Positions 1-13,441 of a stretch of DNA of 64,000 bases are shown piece after piece (the first letter of the stretch is position 1; every line of letters starts with the position of its first letter). The position numbers were made by a program, and so were the translations under genes. The stretch lies in NCBI RefSeq assembly GCF_021018805.1, contig NC_086253.1:34287583-34351582 (forward strand), read 5' to 3'. This DNA comes from Prinia subflava. Its lineage: Eukaryota > Chordata > Aves > Passeriformes > Cisticolidae. Under the pieces are notes generated by a model. The model was not told where the DNA came from, did no database searches, and was given only the letters and a program-made list of their open reading frames with translations.

Positions 1-2270
1 ATATCCTGATTCTCAAATCATCATAAAGTCTGCAAGTGCCCCATAATCCTTATCACAGCCTTTTCTAGTAATGAATTTTGAGTAATTGGTGATTTCACAG
101 AAATAAAAGCAGTATTGTAGCATGTGAAAATCTGCACAGCACTGTCCCCAAACTTAGATATGCAGAGCAAGGGAGTGACTGCACCAGCGGGAGACGGAAT
201 TCTGTCATATCAGGATTAACTTCTAGCATTTGATTTTATTTCCAGGTATGCAGATATTCTTTGACTGATTTTCACAAGCCTAAAAAGCCTATTTCTTTTG
301 TTTCTTCTGTAAGAAAATTTTCACCTTGTTCCCCAATATGTATTGTTGCCTCCACAAAGTTTAAGTGGAGTCCTGATAAAAGAGAAGAGAGGAGTCTCAG
401 AACATTTTAGAAGTTTCTAGCTGGTAATTCTTTTGTTTAACATATGGATAAAGAATGACATAAAACTCTGTTTAAAGGTAGGCTCTTACACCTCTAGTTT
501 TGTAACATTTTTATGTTACATAACAAGTATACTAGGGTTTTGCCAATATACAAAAATACTAGGGTGTTTTTTTTTAAATAAAACACTATACAGGTTTTGT
601 ATCTCACCAATAAACATTACAAAGATACAAATTCACTATTGCACTACTCCAGCTTATGAGAGTAGCACTGTTGAAAATAGTAACATCAAATATTCTGTAA
701 TTCTGTGTCATAGGCCTTAAATATGGAACAGAAGATATTGAGTGATATTTAGTGGATACAGATCTGTATGCATGCATAAGACTGCATTATGCTGTGATTT
801 TCCAGAAGTGAACAGGAGGGATTAAACAAGCAAGTATCAAAATGCAATATTTCTAGGCATTTTTTACTGTATTTATTCAGGGAACCAGAAGACAGAGTTT
901 TATTTGTCTTAGCTAAGAAATGCTGAAGAAATATTATGGTTTCTTCATCATGTTTTTCTTGATTTGTAGAGGAGTTGGCCTTTGGGAGATTTAAAAACTT
1001 GGCAAAACCTACACTAACATATTACAAAGGTGCAGGTAATGGACAAGAATATGTTTCATGAATTTGAAGGGAAAGAACTGATAAATGTAAGTACTACAAG
1101 CTGAGATAGACATTAGACATTAAAAGTGACCAATACTAGAAGTAGGTTGAAGAAAGGTCAGTAGCTTAAAATGTGTAAACGGGAAAACATCATGTCGTTA
1201 CACTATTAATTATCATTATTTTGAGGAGGCCATGATGTTAACAAGCTCAAAATGTGTTTCAGCTAAGATCTAAAATGCAGAAGTTTTTACCTGGTTATGA
1301 CGGAAAAACCAACAATAAATTCTCAGAGGATTCCTTGGAGAATAAAAAAGGGGGGGGAAAGAAGAAAAAAAGAAGTTTAAAAGCTTTGCCTTTCTTAAAA
1401 AATGTGTTTCTGTGAACTTCTATTATTTACACATCTCAGTGACTGTGCAGCATCACACAGATAAAGCCCAAAGGAAATGTAGCAGTTAATAAATTTTTAA
1501 GCCCTTCTCCTTTAAAACATCAGCACTGGGCAGTCCAAAGGCCTGGCATGCCATGTCAGATGCAAAAGGATCTGCAAATCTGAAAGAGTTATCGGGGCTG
1601 GGGAACAGCTGCCTCTGCAGATCCCAAGGCCCACCTGGGATCCACTTACTACAGCCTGTCTTTCTCACCCACTTTAATGCTTATCCAGTCAATGAAACAT
1701 TAGATGAAGCTAAAGGATACATCCCCAAAGAACCTGACCTTTAAACAGTCACCTTGTGATAGAAAATTAACTACAGCTCCCTGCATCTGCAGAAATACCC
1801 TGATGTTTGTGATTTGTTCCTGATGACACACATGCACTCCGCTGGCACTCTTTCTGCTGAACTAACACATGCATGTATGTATTTGTTTGCGTTTTCTTTG
1901 CATTTTGTATTTTCACACTTCAGCACATCAGGTATTAGTTGCTAAGGTGAATAATTTAAAATTATAGCAGTCAGTGAATTTTCAGTGACAACTGAAAACG
2001 TAGAAACTTATTTGGGTTGTTGGCTTGTTTTAAAAATCAAACTTGCATCACCTGTGAAAACATATTCTTAACTCTTTTATTAGTAGAACAACCAAATCCA
2101 TTCTCTTATTTTATTAAAAGAACAATAGGCTGGGTTTGATGGCTACTATCATGAGGAGCATGATTAACAACCATGATTTTTTTAGGATCTTAACAAAGAA
2201 ATTTTTATTAGGACCGTACCAAAGTAAAAACTATGTGTATGACATGGAATGGAGGATAGGTTTGTGAAAT

Positions 2271-2335
2271 GACAAAAAAAAAAAAAAAAAAAGACAAAAA
2301 AAAAGACAAAAAAAAAAGACAAAAAAAAAAAAAAA
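2271..2335 (+). repeat. A-rich tract with repeated GACA units
   Basis: Four GAC interruptions at 2271, 2293, 2305 and 2318 separate runs of 9 to 19 A. The spacing of 12-13 nt in the last three units suggests slippage duplication of a GAC-A(9-10) unit. Confidence 0.95.
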
Positions 2336-5300
2336 GAGGCAAATGAGCTAGCAGCATACTTTAAAGCAGAACAAGTGAAAATCAAATAAAATATTTGATA
2401 TTTGCAGCAGACCTGGCTTTTGCCTATTGCTTAATATTGTGTGATGGGGAAAAAATTATTATAATAATGGCTTTTCAGAAAGAACTCTCTCTCAGAGCTA
2501 AAAAACCTGAAAAGTCATTTGCCATGCCACAGCCACACCCCCCTCCCCACCCCAAACTGTTCTTTCTTAGCTTGGACATGATGCACAGGGTTCCAAATTT
2601 CAATTGCTTAGCAATTACAAGCAGAGCAGAAAGAAATATGTCACATGCTGAAGGTGCCAGCTGCACATGTACTTGTGCAGGTGAAGATCCGTGTCCAGCC
2701 CCAAGTCCTCCTCTTGTAAGGAAGTGGCTAAAATAACATTTCCAACAATATTTAGTATCTTACATTTTGCAGGTGGTAGAAACCAAATTGGTTGGAAATA
2801 TTGCTCTAATAACTTGGTACACAGATATAAAAGCTCTCTATTGGTCTCCCATTTTTACTGAACACTACAACAATTCCATTCTATCATTCATAAGACTACA
2901 TTTAATTCTATTTGGAGGGCTGTCAACATTACAAATAGCATATGAAAGTCAGTAGACCACACCTTCAAACCACTACAAGTTTTAAGACTTCAAACTAAAA
3001 GCTTTCTTTAAAGTAATCCTCACTGGAATTACAGTACACATGAATTTTTGTTCATTTATTTACTATTTTCAGTCTTTGGAACAATTACACTTCGATAATA
3101 TTTTTGCTGTAAAATATACATGTTCCCTTCAGCATCAGTAATAATGTTCTTTAATGCTTTCTCTACAGTCAAAGACACACACAGAGAAACATTTCACCTA
3201 AAATCAACCTTGGCATCTACATCTGCCCCAAAATACTTGATCCACATTCTACAGTTCCTCTCCATTGATCATGGATGCATAGACTCCATTCAGACAAATC
3301 CTTCCTGAGCTAATTTTGCCAAATAAGATTGACATTAACACATGAAGAACTTATGCTTATGAAGTACTTCCGGATGTGAAAACAAAGAAATCACTGATTT
3401 TCTTTTCTGAGGTGACACAAAACAATGTAGCAATAGCTATAAGGAGAAAAACCCCAAACCAGCTGGCATAAATCTAATGACCAAAAAAAGAATCATTATT
3501 CTCTTTTTGGTGGTAGGAATGGGGCATATAAAGATTACAGCTCATTGCATACTCACAAATGAAAAGACAAAAATTAATTTTAGAAAAAGTATGTGGGATC
3601 TTCTAACAATATCTGCTGAAGAAGGCAGAATTGACAGAGAACTTGTGCAGGGACACAAATCCCACCTATACTGATCCTTTAAGTAAAGCAGAATACATCC
3701 ACCTGCTTTGATGTATTTGGAATGCATTAGTTAAGCACATAAAACAAAAACACCTATCAGAGGTTCTGTGCTTATATAGACAAGATCTCAGGGACCCAGA
3801 AAACAGTACAACTCAGTGATGCAATGAGAGAACGAGATGGTATTTTAAAAGAGTGGGGAAAAGCAATGCAGAAAACTGCAAGTGGCTTCAAACACACATC
3901 ATCTTTACTGACATCTTAAACCTTAAAACAAAGAAAACACTGACTACACTTACACTAACATGTTCCTCAAGAGAAAGAATAAAGGAGGCAGAGAAAACAG
4001 TGAAAGCTGCATTTATTTTCAAGGCAGTTTCACTATTGCTTTAATAATACAATTTCTTAAGGCAATCAAGAAATGCACAAGATCTATTTGTATATTTACT
4101 TATAACAATAGATGGAAACAGATAGATGTAATTTCTCTATATACTGTTTTTTCTCAATATACATTTTCCAGCCTCAAAAATGACAACTAAAGGGCAGTTT
4201 ATGCTTTCAATAGGCAAGATTATTTGTTACAGAACTGGGTTTTTTCCACATTTTACTGACCATTTTTGAGATATACTTTCTGCTCTTGAAGCTGAATACC
4301 AAGTACATATTGTGCACTAAATTTGTAGCAGCTTTAAGTGACGTTAGAAGAAAAACGTATTCACTTAACTGCCAAACTTTACATTTTGAGTTCTTAACTG
4401 GGGTTTTGTCATGTCCCTTATGCACGGTAGACCTAAATTATAAAGCATTGGCCCTGAAGGAGTCAGCTAATCCCCCGACCTGCACCTCACTCCTAGTTTG
4501 ATCTTGTTTGCTCTGTGCTGTATATCACGGTATTCTCACCCTACGGGCCAAAAGAGACTCATTATCCACCTGAAAAGCAAAAAACACAGCACACATCTAA
4601 ATCTCAAACTGATATTTGCACGTCCTTGTTATTTCAACAGGAGCTATGCAAATTCATTTTAAGGATATAATTATAGTTCGAGAATTCCCAGGAACTCCCA
4701 GAAGATTTGACATTTCCCCCATTCATGGAACTGAACCAGGATGGCAAAACAAGAGCCACTTTAAGCCTCTGACCACTTGCAAATTTTTCTTCCAATTTAC
4801 ATCTGCCTCAAAAACTATACTGTACCCTTACAACCAAAGCAGTAATTCTCACTCTATGTGTTGTCATTGTAAATGACCTCATTGTCCAATTTTCCGTCCA
4901 ATTATTGTCTACCTACTAGCTACCAAAACCATCCTGCTGCTGAGGAGCTGTAGCAACGTACCTCAAAACCTTGCAGTGATTTTTAATGATTTTTTTTTTC
5001 TTATTGGTGATAAGTGGATAGATCTCAACTGAAATAGATCACTCCCCATTTTTCATACAGCCAGCACATTTCATCTAGGAACCAGATAATAAAACCTTCA
5101 CGTTTATCTTCACATGTGCCTTCCACCTGTCCATGTACTACTTGACAAGCAATTCTTAACTCCTTAGCTGAAAAATACAATACTTTTAACTTCATATATA
5201 CTTGCTTTCCCTATAACAAGTACCTGGCCCAATGAGTAAACCAGTATTTACATTTCTGCTGCGCATCTGAAGAAGGGCCATACCATCACCTGCTTTGTAG

Positions 5301-8300
5301 AAATGCTGATGAATTGTGACACCTTAAAAAAGAAAAGGTTTAGGAACACTTCAAGACTCACAGATAAAGGGCATGAAACAGAAAAGCTATGTTTGTCAAT
5401 ATAGAAATTTGGAAAGAGGATTTATAAAGTTAAAGCAATCTAAAAGATGAAACTCATGAAACATGCCAGCTCTTCCTCTTCTGCAAGGCAGATTACAGTA
5501 ACATAACAAGGGGAGAGGAATGGCAATGCAAGGCCAAAGTAGAGGATCACACCATTTCAAGGGGTTTTCACTTGCTGTAAGACTGTTACCGGATTCTATC
5601 CATCAAAGGTAGGCATCAGCCAAGGCATTACAGCACCACAAGGGGTTCCAGCACTGTTTTCCTGTACAGGGAATACAAAAGCAATGGCACAGAAACCATT
5701 CTGAAATAATCAGTCTCCCACTGAAATCATGAGGCCTGACAGGTCTGATAAAAGCAGTCCTAGTGCTCATGCCAAAAGACACCGGGGGAAAAATGAAGGC
5801 ATTTCCTCACTTTGAACTTTTTATACGCTTTTCAGGAGGCATGTGAAGGCTATAGAGCTATTTTAATGTCTTTTCAGGGCAAATATTCTTTGCATAATAA
5901 CCTGAATCAAAAGTATGCAGATTCTTTATGCTGGAAGAAGAGCTCAGGTACAATTACAATATGATACAAAGAATTTCAGGTGCATGTTTTACAATTACAT
6001 TGATTATATTGAATAACAAAGTGCAAGGAATTCTTAATGGGTGACAAGGAGATAGATTGTGGCCTCTGTATCTTAATTCTGACCTTCAAAATTACCTTGG
6101 ACAAATTTTTAAGGATATTACAGCTATGATCCATCTACTGAGTCTATGTCTTATGTAAGTTAACTTTTTATACATGACTAACACTATACCATCATAAAAT
6201 ATTGCTGATTAATTGCATGTGAAGTTATTATTCCAATTCTTCATTAGAAAGAGAATTATCAGCTTTCTCATCTTACAAACATGCCTGAGTTTCTTCCTTT
6301 TCTCAAGGACTCTGCATACTTTAAACTTCTCCTACCTGAGTTTTGAATCCATTCATATCTTCAAGCACAAGTATCAGCCCCCATTTTGTCAATGGTCCCA
6401 ACCACCCAGCAGCATTTCCAATTAATTCTCTCACTTCCTTTGTTTATGCCCTGTTTTCTCAGCACTCATCTCACTGTTCCTGCCCCAGTACTGTAGTTCT
6501 GAATGGTATTTGACTTGAAAAAGCACTGGAAAGAGATTTTATTGGGGTATTGTACTGGGGAAGAGAGCATAGCATAGACAGCAATTCCTGCTCTAGCACT
6601 TTCTCTGTCTTCACTTTCCTTTGTTTCCCCCTACAAGGAAGGAAGTGGGAGGAGGAAAGCTACTGATTTTACCTGACTGTACACTGATGCTCATTTGTTA
6701 GGTTGTAAATACACTCAGCATCATTTGCATATTTGCCAGTAGAATCCTGTAAAAAGAAGATTTGCTGGTTGGGGATTATTTTTTTCTCATGTTAACACAG
6801 AAGTTTGGGCTGGAATCTAAAATAAAGCACTTGGATGCCAAGCAACCTGGCAAATTCTCAGACCAGCAAGTGTTTGAGAAAATAAAGAAATTATCAAAAA
6901 TATTCTCAACAGTCCAGCTTGCAAAAGTGTTAAAAATAACAGATATGCATTGTTATTAAACACTATTTTAAGAGCAGCTAATCAAGACAGGTGAAAGATA
7001 CTAGACATTTTACTTCTGTCAGCTTTCAAAATGTGATTTTCTTTTTACACATTGTTTATAGAAATCTATAGGGAATCACAGGAATGAACAAGACAGTGAG
7101 AAGGATCATCCATTCTTAAGAAAACACTAATCTGGTCTGAAAACCTCTGGGATACATATTTCACAGTCTTCCCAAGACATCTCAAACAGGCTTAGCTACC
7201 CTAATGCCCAAGCAACATCTCTCTTGGAACAATTAACATGTTATTTCTGGACATGCTGACAGAATGACCCACACTGTTGCTCCCTGCCCCACCATGAACC
7301 TCGTAGGTTTCAGGAAAAGCACAAGATCTTTCCACCAATTTCCTTTCTTTAGAAGAAGTTAGGCCACTGTTTCTTCAGAGGAAATACTCTGCGCTTTCCA
7401 TTTAAGCTTATTCTGTTACTTTTCCAATGTCTTGGGTCCAAAACTTTATTGGTTTGTGAATCCCAGTGGCACTATAGGTGAGGCCTTACAAGTGCTGAGA
7501 GATGCAGAGGGAATTCCTTTATGATTATTTCATATGACACTCAGGCTTGCATCTCAAAAGATTTTTTTTTCCCTTCAAAAAATTATTACTGTGTGGATTC
7601 ACATCTATGAACAATTCCTTGCAGTACTTAGTTTCTTTCCTACAGAACATCTGCCAGTCAAGTGGTTCTCTCATCCTGAAGGTATCACTTAATTATTGCT
7701 ACTTTAAAATTGAATTGCAGTTTATTAACTACAGTTTCATGCTCACAACCGCAGTATATGAAGACTGTAATGCTAATGCCTTCCAGCCAAGTGTCTGTGG
7801 CTCCTCCTAGCCTGGCACTGCTAGCAAAAGTTAATAAAACTACTCCAAACATTCAAAGACGTTCATGAAAATATTGACCAGGAGTGGAATCCACATCTCC
7901 ACAAAACCTCAGCCCTTGGTTGTTTAGCTGGTAGACTGATCACCTTTCCTCTGCATATACAGCAGTCTGTAATTCTGTTTCTAACAAAATTTTGTTGTTG
8001 GTTTTTGTTTGTGGCGTAACACAACATGTAATGGAAGTGAAAGGCAGTGCACATTCTAAAATTCCCAAATTTATCACTCCATTTGGTAAGACACAAAACA
8101 AAGCACTCACTTGTGTTACCTGAAAGGCTGTTCTCACTAGTGCATCTGCAAATCCTCATCACTGAACCATTTAGCTTGCAAAAGACCTTTAAGATCATAA
8201 GAGTCCAATCACAATGCTGCGGCTGCTTCTGCTTTTTCTAATTGGAATACTTAAATTGATTGAAATCTTATATGAAGACAAATTTATGAGAAGTTTGTGA

Positions 8301-8970
8301 AATTACAGCTCCAAGGCTGTAATTTCAAAGAAGTTCATGATGTTAATAAAGGTGCAAGTGATAATGACACACTAATCAAATCAGTAAATAGGCAAGAGCT
8401 GGAATCACACACACTTTCACATAAGGGAAGCAGGTAACTTCTGTTTTCACTGTTTGGTGACATTAATGCAGTAATACTGAGTAACTGCTGACAATTAGCC
8501 AGAAGATGGAGCAGAGGTCTTGTAAAAAAATCACTCCCTGATGGCAAAATATTGAAAATTCAATTACACTCTGTTTATTACAGGCCTACATTAGGAACTG
8601 CATTCATAATAAAGACCTTGATAATATACAGATTAATCACAGCACAGGGGAGTGCTTTGCTAACTTTTTTACTCCTAGATGCCTTCTTCAATATTGAGTT
8701 TTTAATATATCCAGACACATCAAAATGTTTTCTATAAAGCTTTTCAACTAAAATTCCTTAAATATAATAGTACGATATGTGAAAAATGTTCTAAAAGACT
8801 AGCTAATTCTATTACAAGTCTTTGAATAAATCAAGGTGTAGATACTAATTTTTAAATACCCTTCAAGAATTCTCCAGATCTTAGAATTCATTTTTTTTTC
8901 TATGAAGAATGCTATCATGCAAACATCATGAAAGTCACATAGGCTACAGAACTGAATACTTTTCTGCATA

Positions 8971-8994
8971 TATTCACATTTATATATGTGAATA
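8971..8994. repeat. Short hairpin, 9-bp arms and 6-nt loop
   Basis: TATTCACAT, a six-base TTATAT loop, and ATGTGAATA: a perfect 9-bp inverted repeat within AT-rich intron. Confidence 0.85.
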
Positions 8995-11900
8995 CTTTCT
9001 TTACACCTGAGAAAAGCCAGCAACTTGAAGGCATGCATATCCAATTTCTGCAGATACTGCAGATCAGTTTGAAGTGATTGAATAATCTAGTTCCTACTAT
9101 TCAAGTTACAGCAATTACACAAAATGGTCCCAAGCAGAGTAGGTAGTTATAAATTCATGCTATGACAATGTGTATTGGATACTGCTGAATAATTTAGTTT
9201 CTGAATGAATATAGTCAGCACTTTGTTTAGACTTTTAATAGTCTATTGCCTACTTTAAAGACTTCTAGCTGCAAATTCTTCAGCACAAAGGCTTTAAACT
9301 GATGTATTTCAAATCTATCTATATGCTTACTGATTTTAATTGCATTTTGCCAGGGAAAGCAGTAAGACCTGAAGTGGAATAAAAAAGTCCATTGTCTTCA
9401 CATTTAATTTAGATGTATATGTCACTTAGAAAATGCAAACTCTAGGAAAAAAGTACTAAGCACATGCCCAGTATTCCACAGGTTAGCTGTCTCCAATTTT
9501 GTTTATCTCCCTTGTAAAATCCATCCACTTTAGGGAAGAAGTCTCATCATTTCTGAAAAGGGATTGCCTGAATCCACAAGGCACAGTAACTCACAGTGGT
9601 GCTCAAGCCACTGACATTCAAGGTAAGCCCAAATGACTGGATCAGACAGGACCTTGGTTCTGAAGAATATGCCCTGAATACAACACACAATGGCACAAAA
9701 GGTAACTGATGATACCTCTGCTATTTTAAATTTTCTGGAACAAGAATCCTGCAGCCTTGTCCAGCTAAGCTTGGACACCTCTATGACAATTAGGGAAAAA
9801 AAACCATCACAGAAAGAAGAAATTGTGAATTTGTTGTTTGCTTCTGTGGCCCACGGATTTTTCACACTGCCCATACAAACTCCTTCAACAGCCACACCTA
9901 AGTCAACATTTAACTGCTGTGAAAATGCAGGACCCATGAAAATACAGTTTATAGTACAAGATATCCTTTGAGACAAACCCCTTGCTAGCAAAAATGAGAC
10001 AAAACAACAGCACATCCTTTTAGCTTATACGTGTGTTGTTTTTTGAGACTTTTTCTCTGAAGTAAGGCATAAAAATGAGATGCAGAACACTTTGTGGGAT
10101 GGTCTGACAAAGTTCAAAAACTGGAAGAAAGACTAGGGAACTTGTGTTCATCCCAACATCACTCTCCTTGTATCTGCCAGTTTCTCAGCCTGCCTAGTGC
10201 ATTTGCTGTGAATGGTCACAACCAGGGAAAAGACCAAAATCTCCACATGTTCATGGCATCCAGCCACCAAGCTGCATCTTGCTCCATTAAATCTTTCTGA
10301 TCCATAATATCAGTCTGTTCAGGTGGTACCTGGAAGGGCAATACACAAACTGAAGCCAAATCTGTAGATGCTGGGAGTGAAGTCTTGAAAGCTGCAATAC
10401 ATACGCATGCATGATGTCACATCTCCAGTTTATCCATATTCACAGGACTGCATTTTTTTTTCCCTCTCCCAGTCTGCTGATGGCTCCAACCAAGTCTATA
10501 ATCTAGAATAGTATGAGTTGATTTGCTAAAGCTTTCGTGAGATCCTAGTTGATGCTGCATGCTCTACATGAATTCTGGCAATGTCAGTCAATCTGCATAA
10601 GGATTTGGTCCCTCCTCAAGCACATTTCCACGACTGATCTATTGTAATGCTTAGCTGTCTGGAAAATCCTTTTATTCCTGTGCCCTCTGCTACATGCCAT
10701 GCAGTGAAACTGCAAATGGAATACTTCTTGCAGAAGTGAGCCTTGCAAGTTAAAAATCTGTGCAACCAGAGGTGTTTGAAGAATGGAAACATCAAAATGA
10801 GAAGGGCTAATAAGAAGTATATGGATTTATTGACTCCCTTCAAATGTAGACAACTGACATTTCAGAATGAGCAAATACTATGAACACAAGTATTTTCTCT
10901 TGAATTCTGCTTCTCCACAGCTGCAAAACAAATGAGGCCATTTCTGGTTACAGCCAGTTGTGAGGAGGTCCTGGGAAGGTACTGCAGAGAAAATACAGCA
11001 TGGCAGACACATTTAATATGGTGTCAGAGCAGAGAGCAGACAAAGGCAATGCTCTGACCAGACAGGGCTGCTGCCTGCACTGTTAACCCTGGCTTTGCTC
11101 TCCACAGTTTCAGCTGCCAAATTTAGGGCAGACATTTCCTTACTCTACAACAGACCAACTCATCTGGGGAAGGGAACAAACACGAGTGAGCTGCAGTGAT
11201 ACACACGTGTCCAGCACACGTAATGGCAGGTGTTCCAGTGCCAGCAGCTGCTTCAGCCGTCCCAGTGCTACATGGCTGCTAGAATGCAAGCCAAGTTGAA
11301 CCTTCTGTCACCAGTGGAATTTGGAGGCTTTTCCTCTTCCTTAATCCACTGCAGGAAAGCAGTAAATCTGCATTCAATGTCACTGCAAGGCTGTGTGCTT
11401 CTTCCTCATCCCCACCTATGACTCCAAAAGTGCAAGCATCTGCCTCCAATTTCCAAGAGTCAGTGGCTGACTATAATGTGGCACATTCATTTCGTGCAAG
11501 AATGGAATCTGGCTCGTCTACCTGATAATAAACTGTTCCCATGCTTTTGGTGGAATGGCAGAAGAGGGAAATGGCTTCATTTAGTTGTGAGAAGACCAGT
11601 TCAGATAGTTCCAGCGAGCTGACTTCACCTCTTTCCCTCATGCTTTGTGCATCCTATGGGAAAACATGAAGCACACTGAGCAAGGCAGTATGTGCAGATC
11701 TCCAGAACAGGAGATGGAGACACCTGTGCCCATTCTCCAAAAAAATAAAATTAATCTGTTACTGAATCCATAACATTTGAAGCCTCAGGTTAAAAAGCCC
11801 TGAACAAGAGAAAAGTGAAAAGGTAAAAATGGTATTGTAGAGGAGTGTGAAAAATGTCAGTACTTGATCTAAGAGTAATTTTTTGATATAATCAAAAATC

Positions 11901-13004
11901 AAAATAATCAATTCAGGAAGTTTGTAGAAATTTAGCCAAAGCCTGTACAAGGGTACCAGCTCTGCTGTGATGGGAGGTGGCATGGAACTGAAGAAAGGGC
12001 AGTGACACAACCTCTGCTTCTTTACTCCAGTACAAGTATATAAAGAACACATTTCCAGTAACAGCAATTAGCAGCAGCAATACACTTCAGGAACATATAA
12101 AAATATTTGCATTTATTCAGAAAGTGCACACACAAGCATCCTAAAATGCTTAAAATTTGTGCATCTCATCTGAAATTCCCAGAAATTGTCTAGGTTTTCA
12201 CATACACTTTGCTATTTTTAATTGTATAAAATTTAGAGGGATTATTTGCAGGATTCAGAAGCACTTCTAAATTTATACAAGTTTGGCCCTTTGTAAAGCT
12301 CCTGCAAATGTATTTTGATTTTGTATATATTTATGCGCATATACACATATATATACAAAAAATATTCCCAACTGTTTCAAGTTCAAGACGTTAAAAAAGG
12401 CAGAGTTAGTAAATTTGACAGAAAATAAACAGTTATGATGCTCATTTATAAGTAGGAAAACAAAACCAGAAAAAATAAGCAGCGTGCAAAAGCAGATACA
12501 GCAAATTAGTGACCAAATCAAGATTTCATTAAAGTGTCTCTTACTTCAAAGCAAATGCTTTGAAGGCTTCCCACTTGTAAAGTTCAGAAGAAATTGATAA
12601 GCAGAATGAAAGACACTGGAAGCAGAGTTTAGCTGAGCTAACAGTTGTGCTTTAGCAATTACAAGTGATCAGCACACAGAGTCTAACGGGTCTAACCTGA
12701 ACTCACAGCAGAATACTCAGCACCGATCCCAGACTAAGTTTAATGGACATAATGAGCCATTATCAACACATCCAGGAGCATGGTACATTTTCTTTGATTA
12801 TTTCCACAGACTATCCAGGTCCACTTAGCTTGTGAAGTCTGATGAGAGCACAGCCTGAGGTAATACAGACACAAAAACAACTCATAAAAGATTAGGTCAG
12901 CTTGATTTATCAAGGAAAAATAAAGTAGAACCACATTGGAAAAAAAGATTGTGGGTTTTGAGGAGGGGAAGGACTGGGCTTTTTTCTTTGTTTTTGTTTG
13001 GTCA

Positions 13005-13023
13005 TTTGTTTGTTTGTTTGTTT
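13005..13023 (+). repeat. (TTTG)n microsatellite
   Basis: Four to five tandem TTTG units follow a looser T/G-rich stretch from about 12980. Confidence 0.9.
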
Positions 13024-13165
13024 CTTAAGGCAAAAAAGCATAATCACAAATCACACATTTGGATAAAAACAGATTACATTGTCTGGCTTTTTACAGGTTC
13101 TGGGAAGAACCATTGCTCCATAAAAGCAGAGTCAGACAGCATGATAGAAAAACACTCAGAAAGAC

Positions 13166-13183
13166 TTTTTTTCTTTCTTTTTT

Positions 13184-13215
<32 letters not shown>
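13166..13215 (+). repeat. Poly-T tract with C interruptions
   Basis: About 50 nt are nearly all T, with three single C interruptions. Read on the minus strand it is poly-A, so it could be the decayed tail of an old retroposed copy, but nothing recognisable adjoins it. Confidence 0.95.
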
Positions 13216-13217
<2 letters not shown>

Positions 13218-13346
13218 TATTAAATACGACCAGGAAATATTTTTTCTCATATCTTGTAGTGTACTAACTTTACTTTAAAATCAAAAAGAAAACTGGATTT
13301 TTAAATAATCAAAATGAAATGATTACTTCAAATTCATACTATAAAT

Positions 13347-13385
13347 TATATATATATATATAAAATATATATAAATATATAATAT
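13347..13385 (+). repeat. (TA)n-rich tract
   Basis: Alternating TA with interspersed AAA makes an imperfect, partly self-complementary stretch just downstream of the poly-T tract. Confidence 0.9.
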
Positions 13386-13420
13386 GTTATAAATTCAGGG
13401 GTAACCAGAATCAGTAGGGA

Positions 13421-13441
13421 ACCAGTTCCTACTGAACTGGT
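13421..13441. repeat. Short hairpin, 8-bp arms and 5-nt loop
   Basis: ACCAGTTC, then CTACT, then GAACTGGT: a perfect 8-bp inverted repeat. No gene adjoins it and no role can be assigned. Confidence 0.85.

Noticed and set aside
1486..1744. Overlapping 60-codon frames in a locally GC-richer stretch
   Set aside because: Neither matches the expected next teneurin exon or any family I know, and no good donor or acceptor pair bounds them.
9530..10015. Longest open frame in the window, 161 codons on the minus strand
   Set aside because: Its translation is rich in Cys, Phe, Leu and Ser with no recognisable domain, and there are no splice or promoter signals that would make it a gene. One frame of this length is expected by chance in 64 kb.
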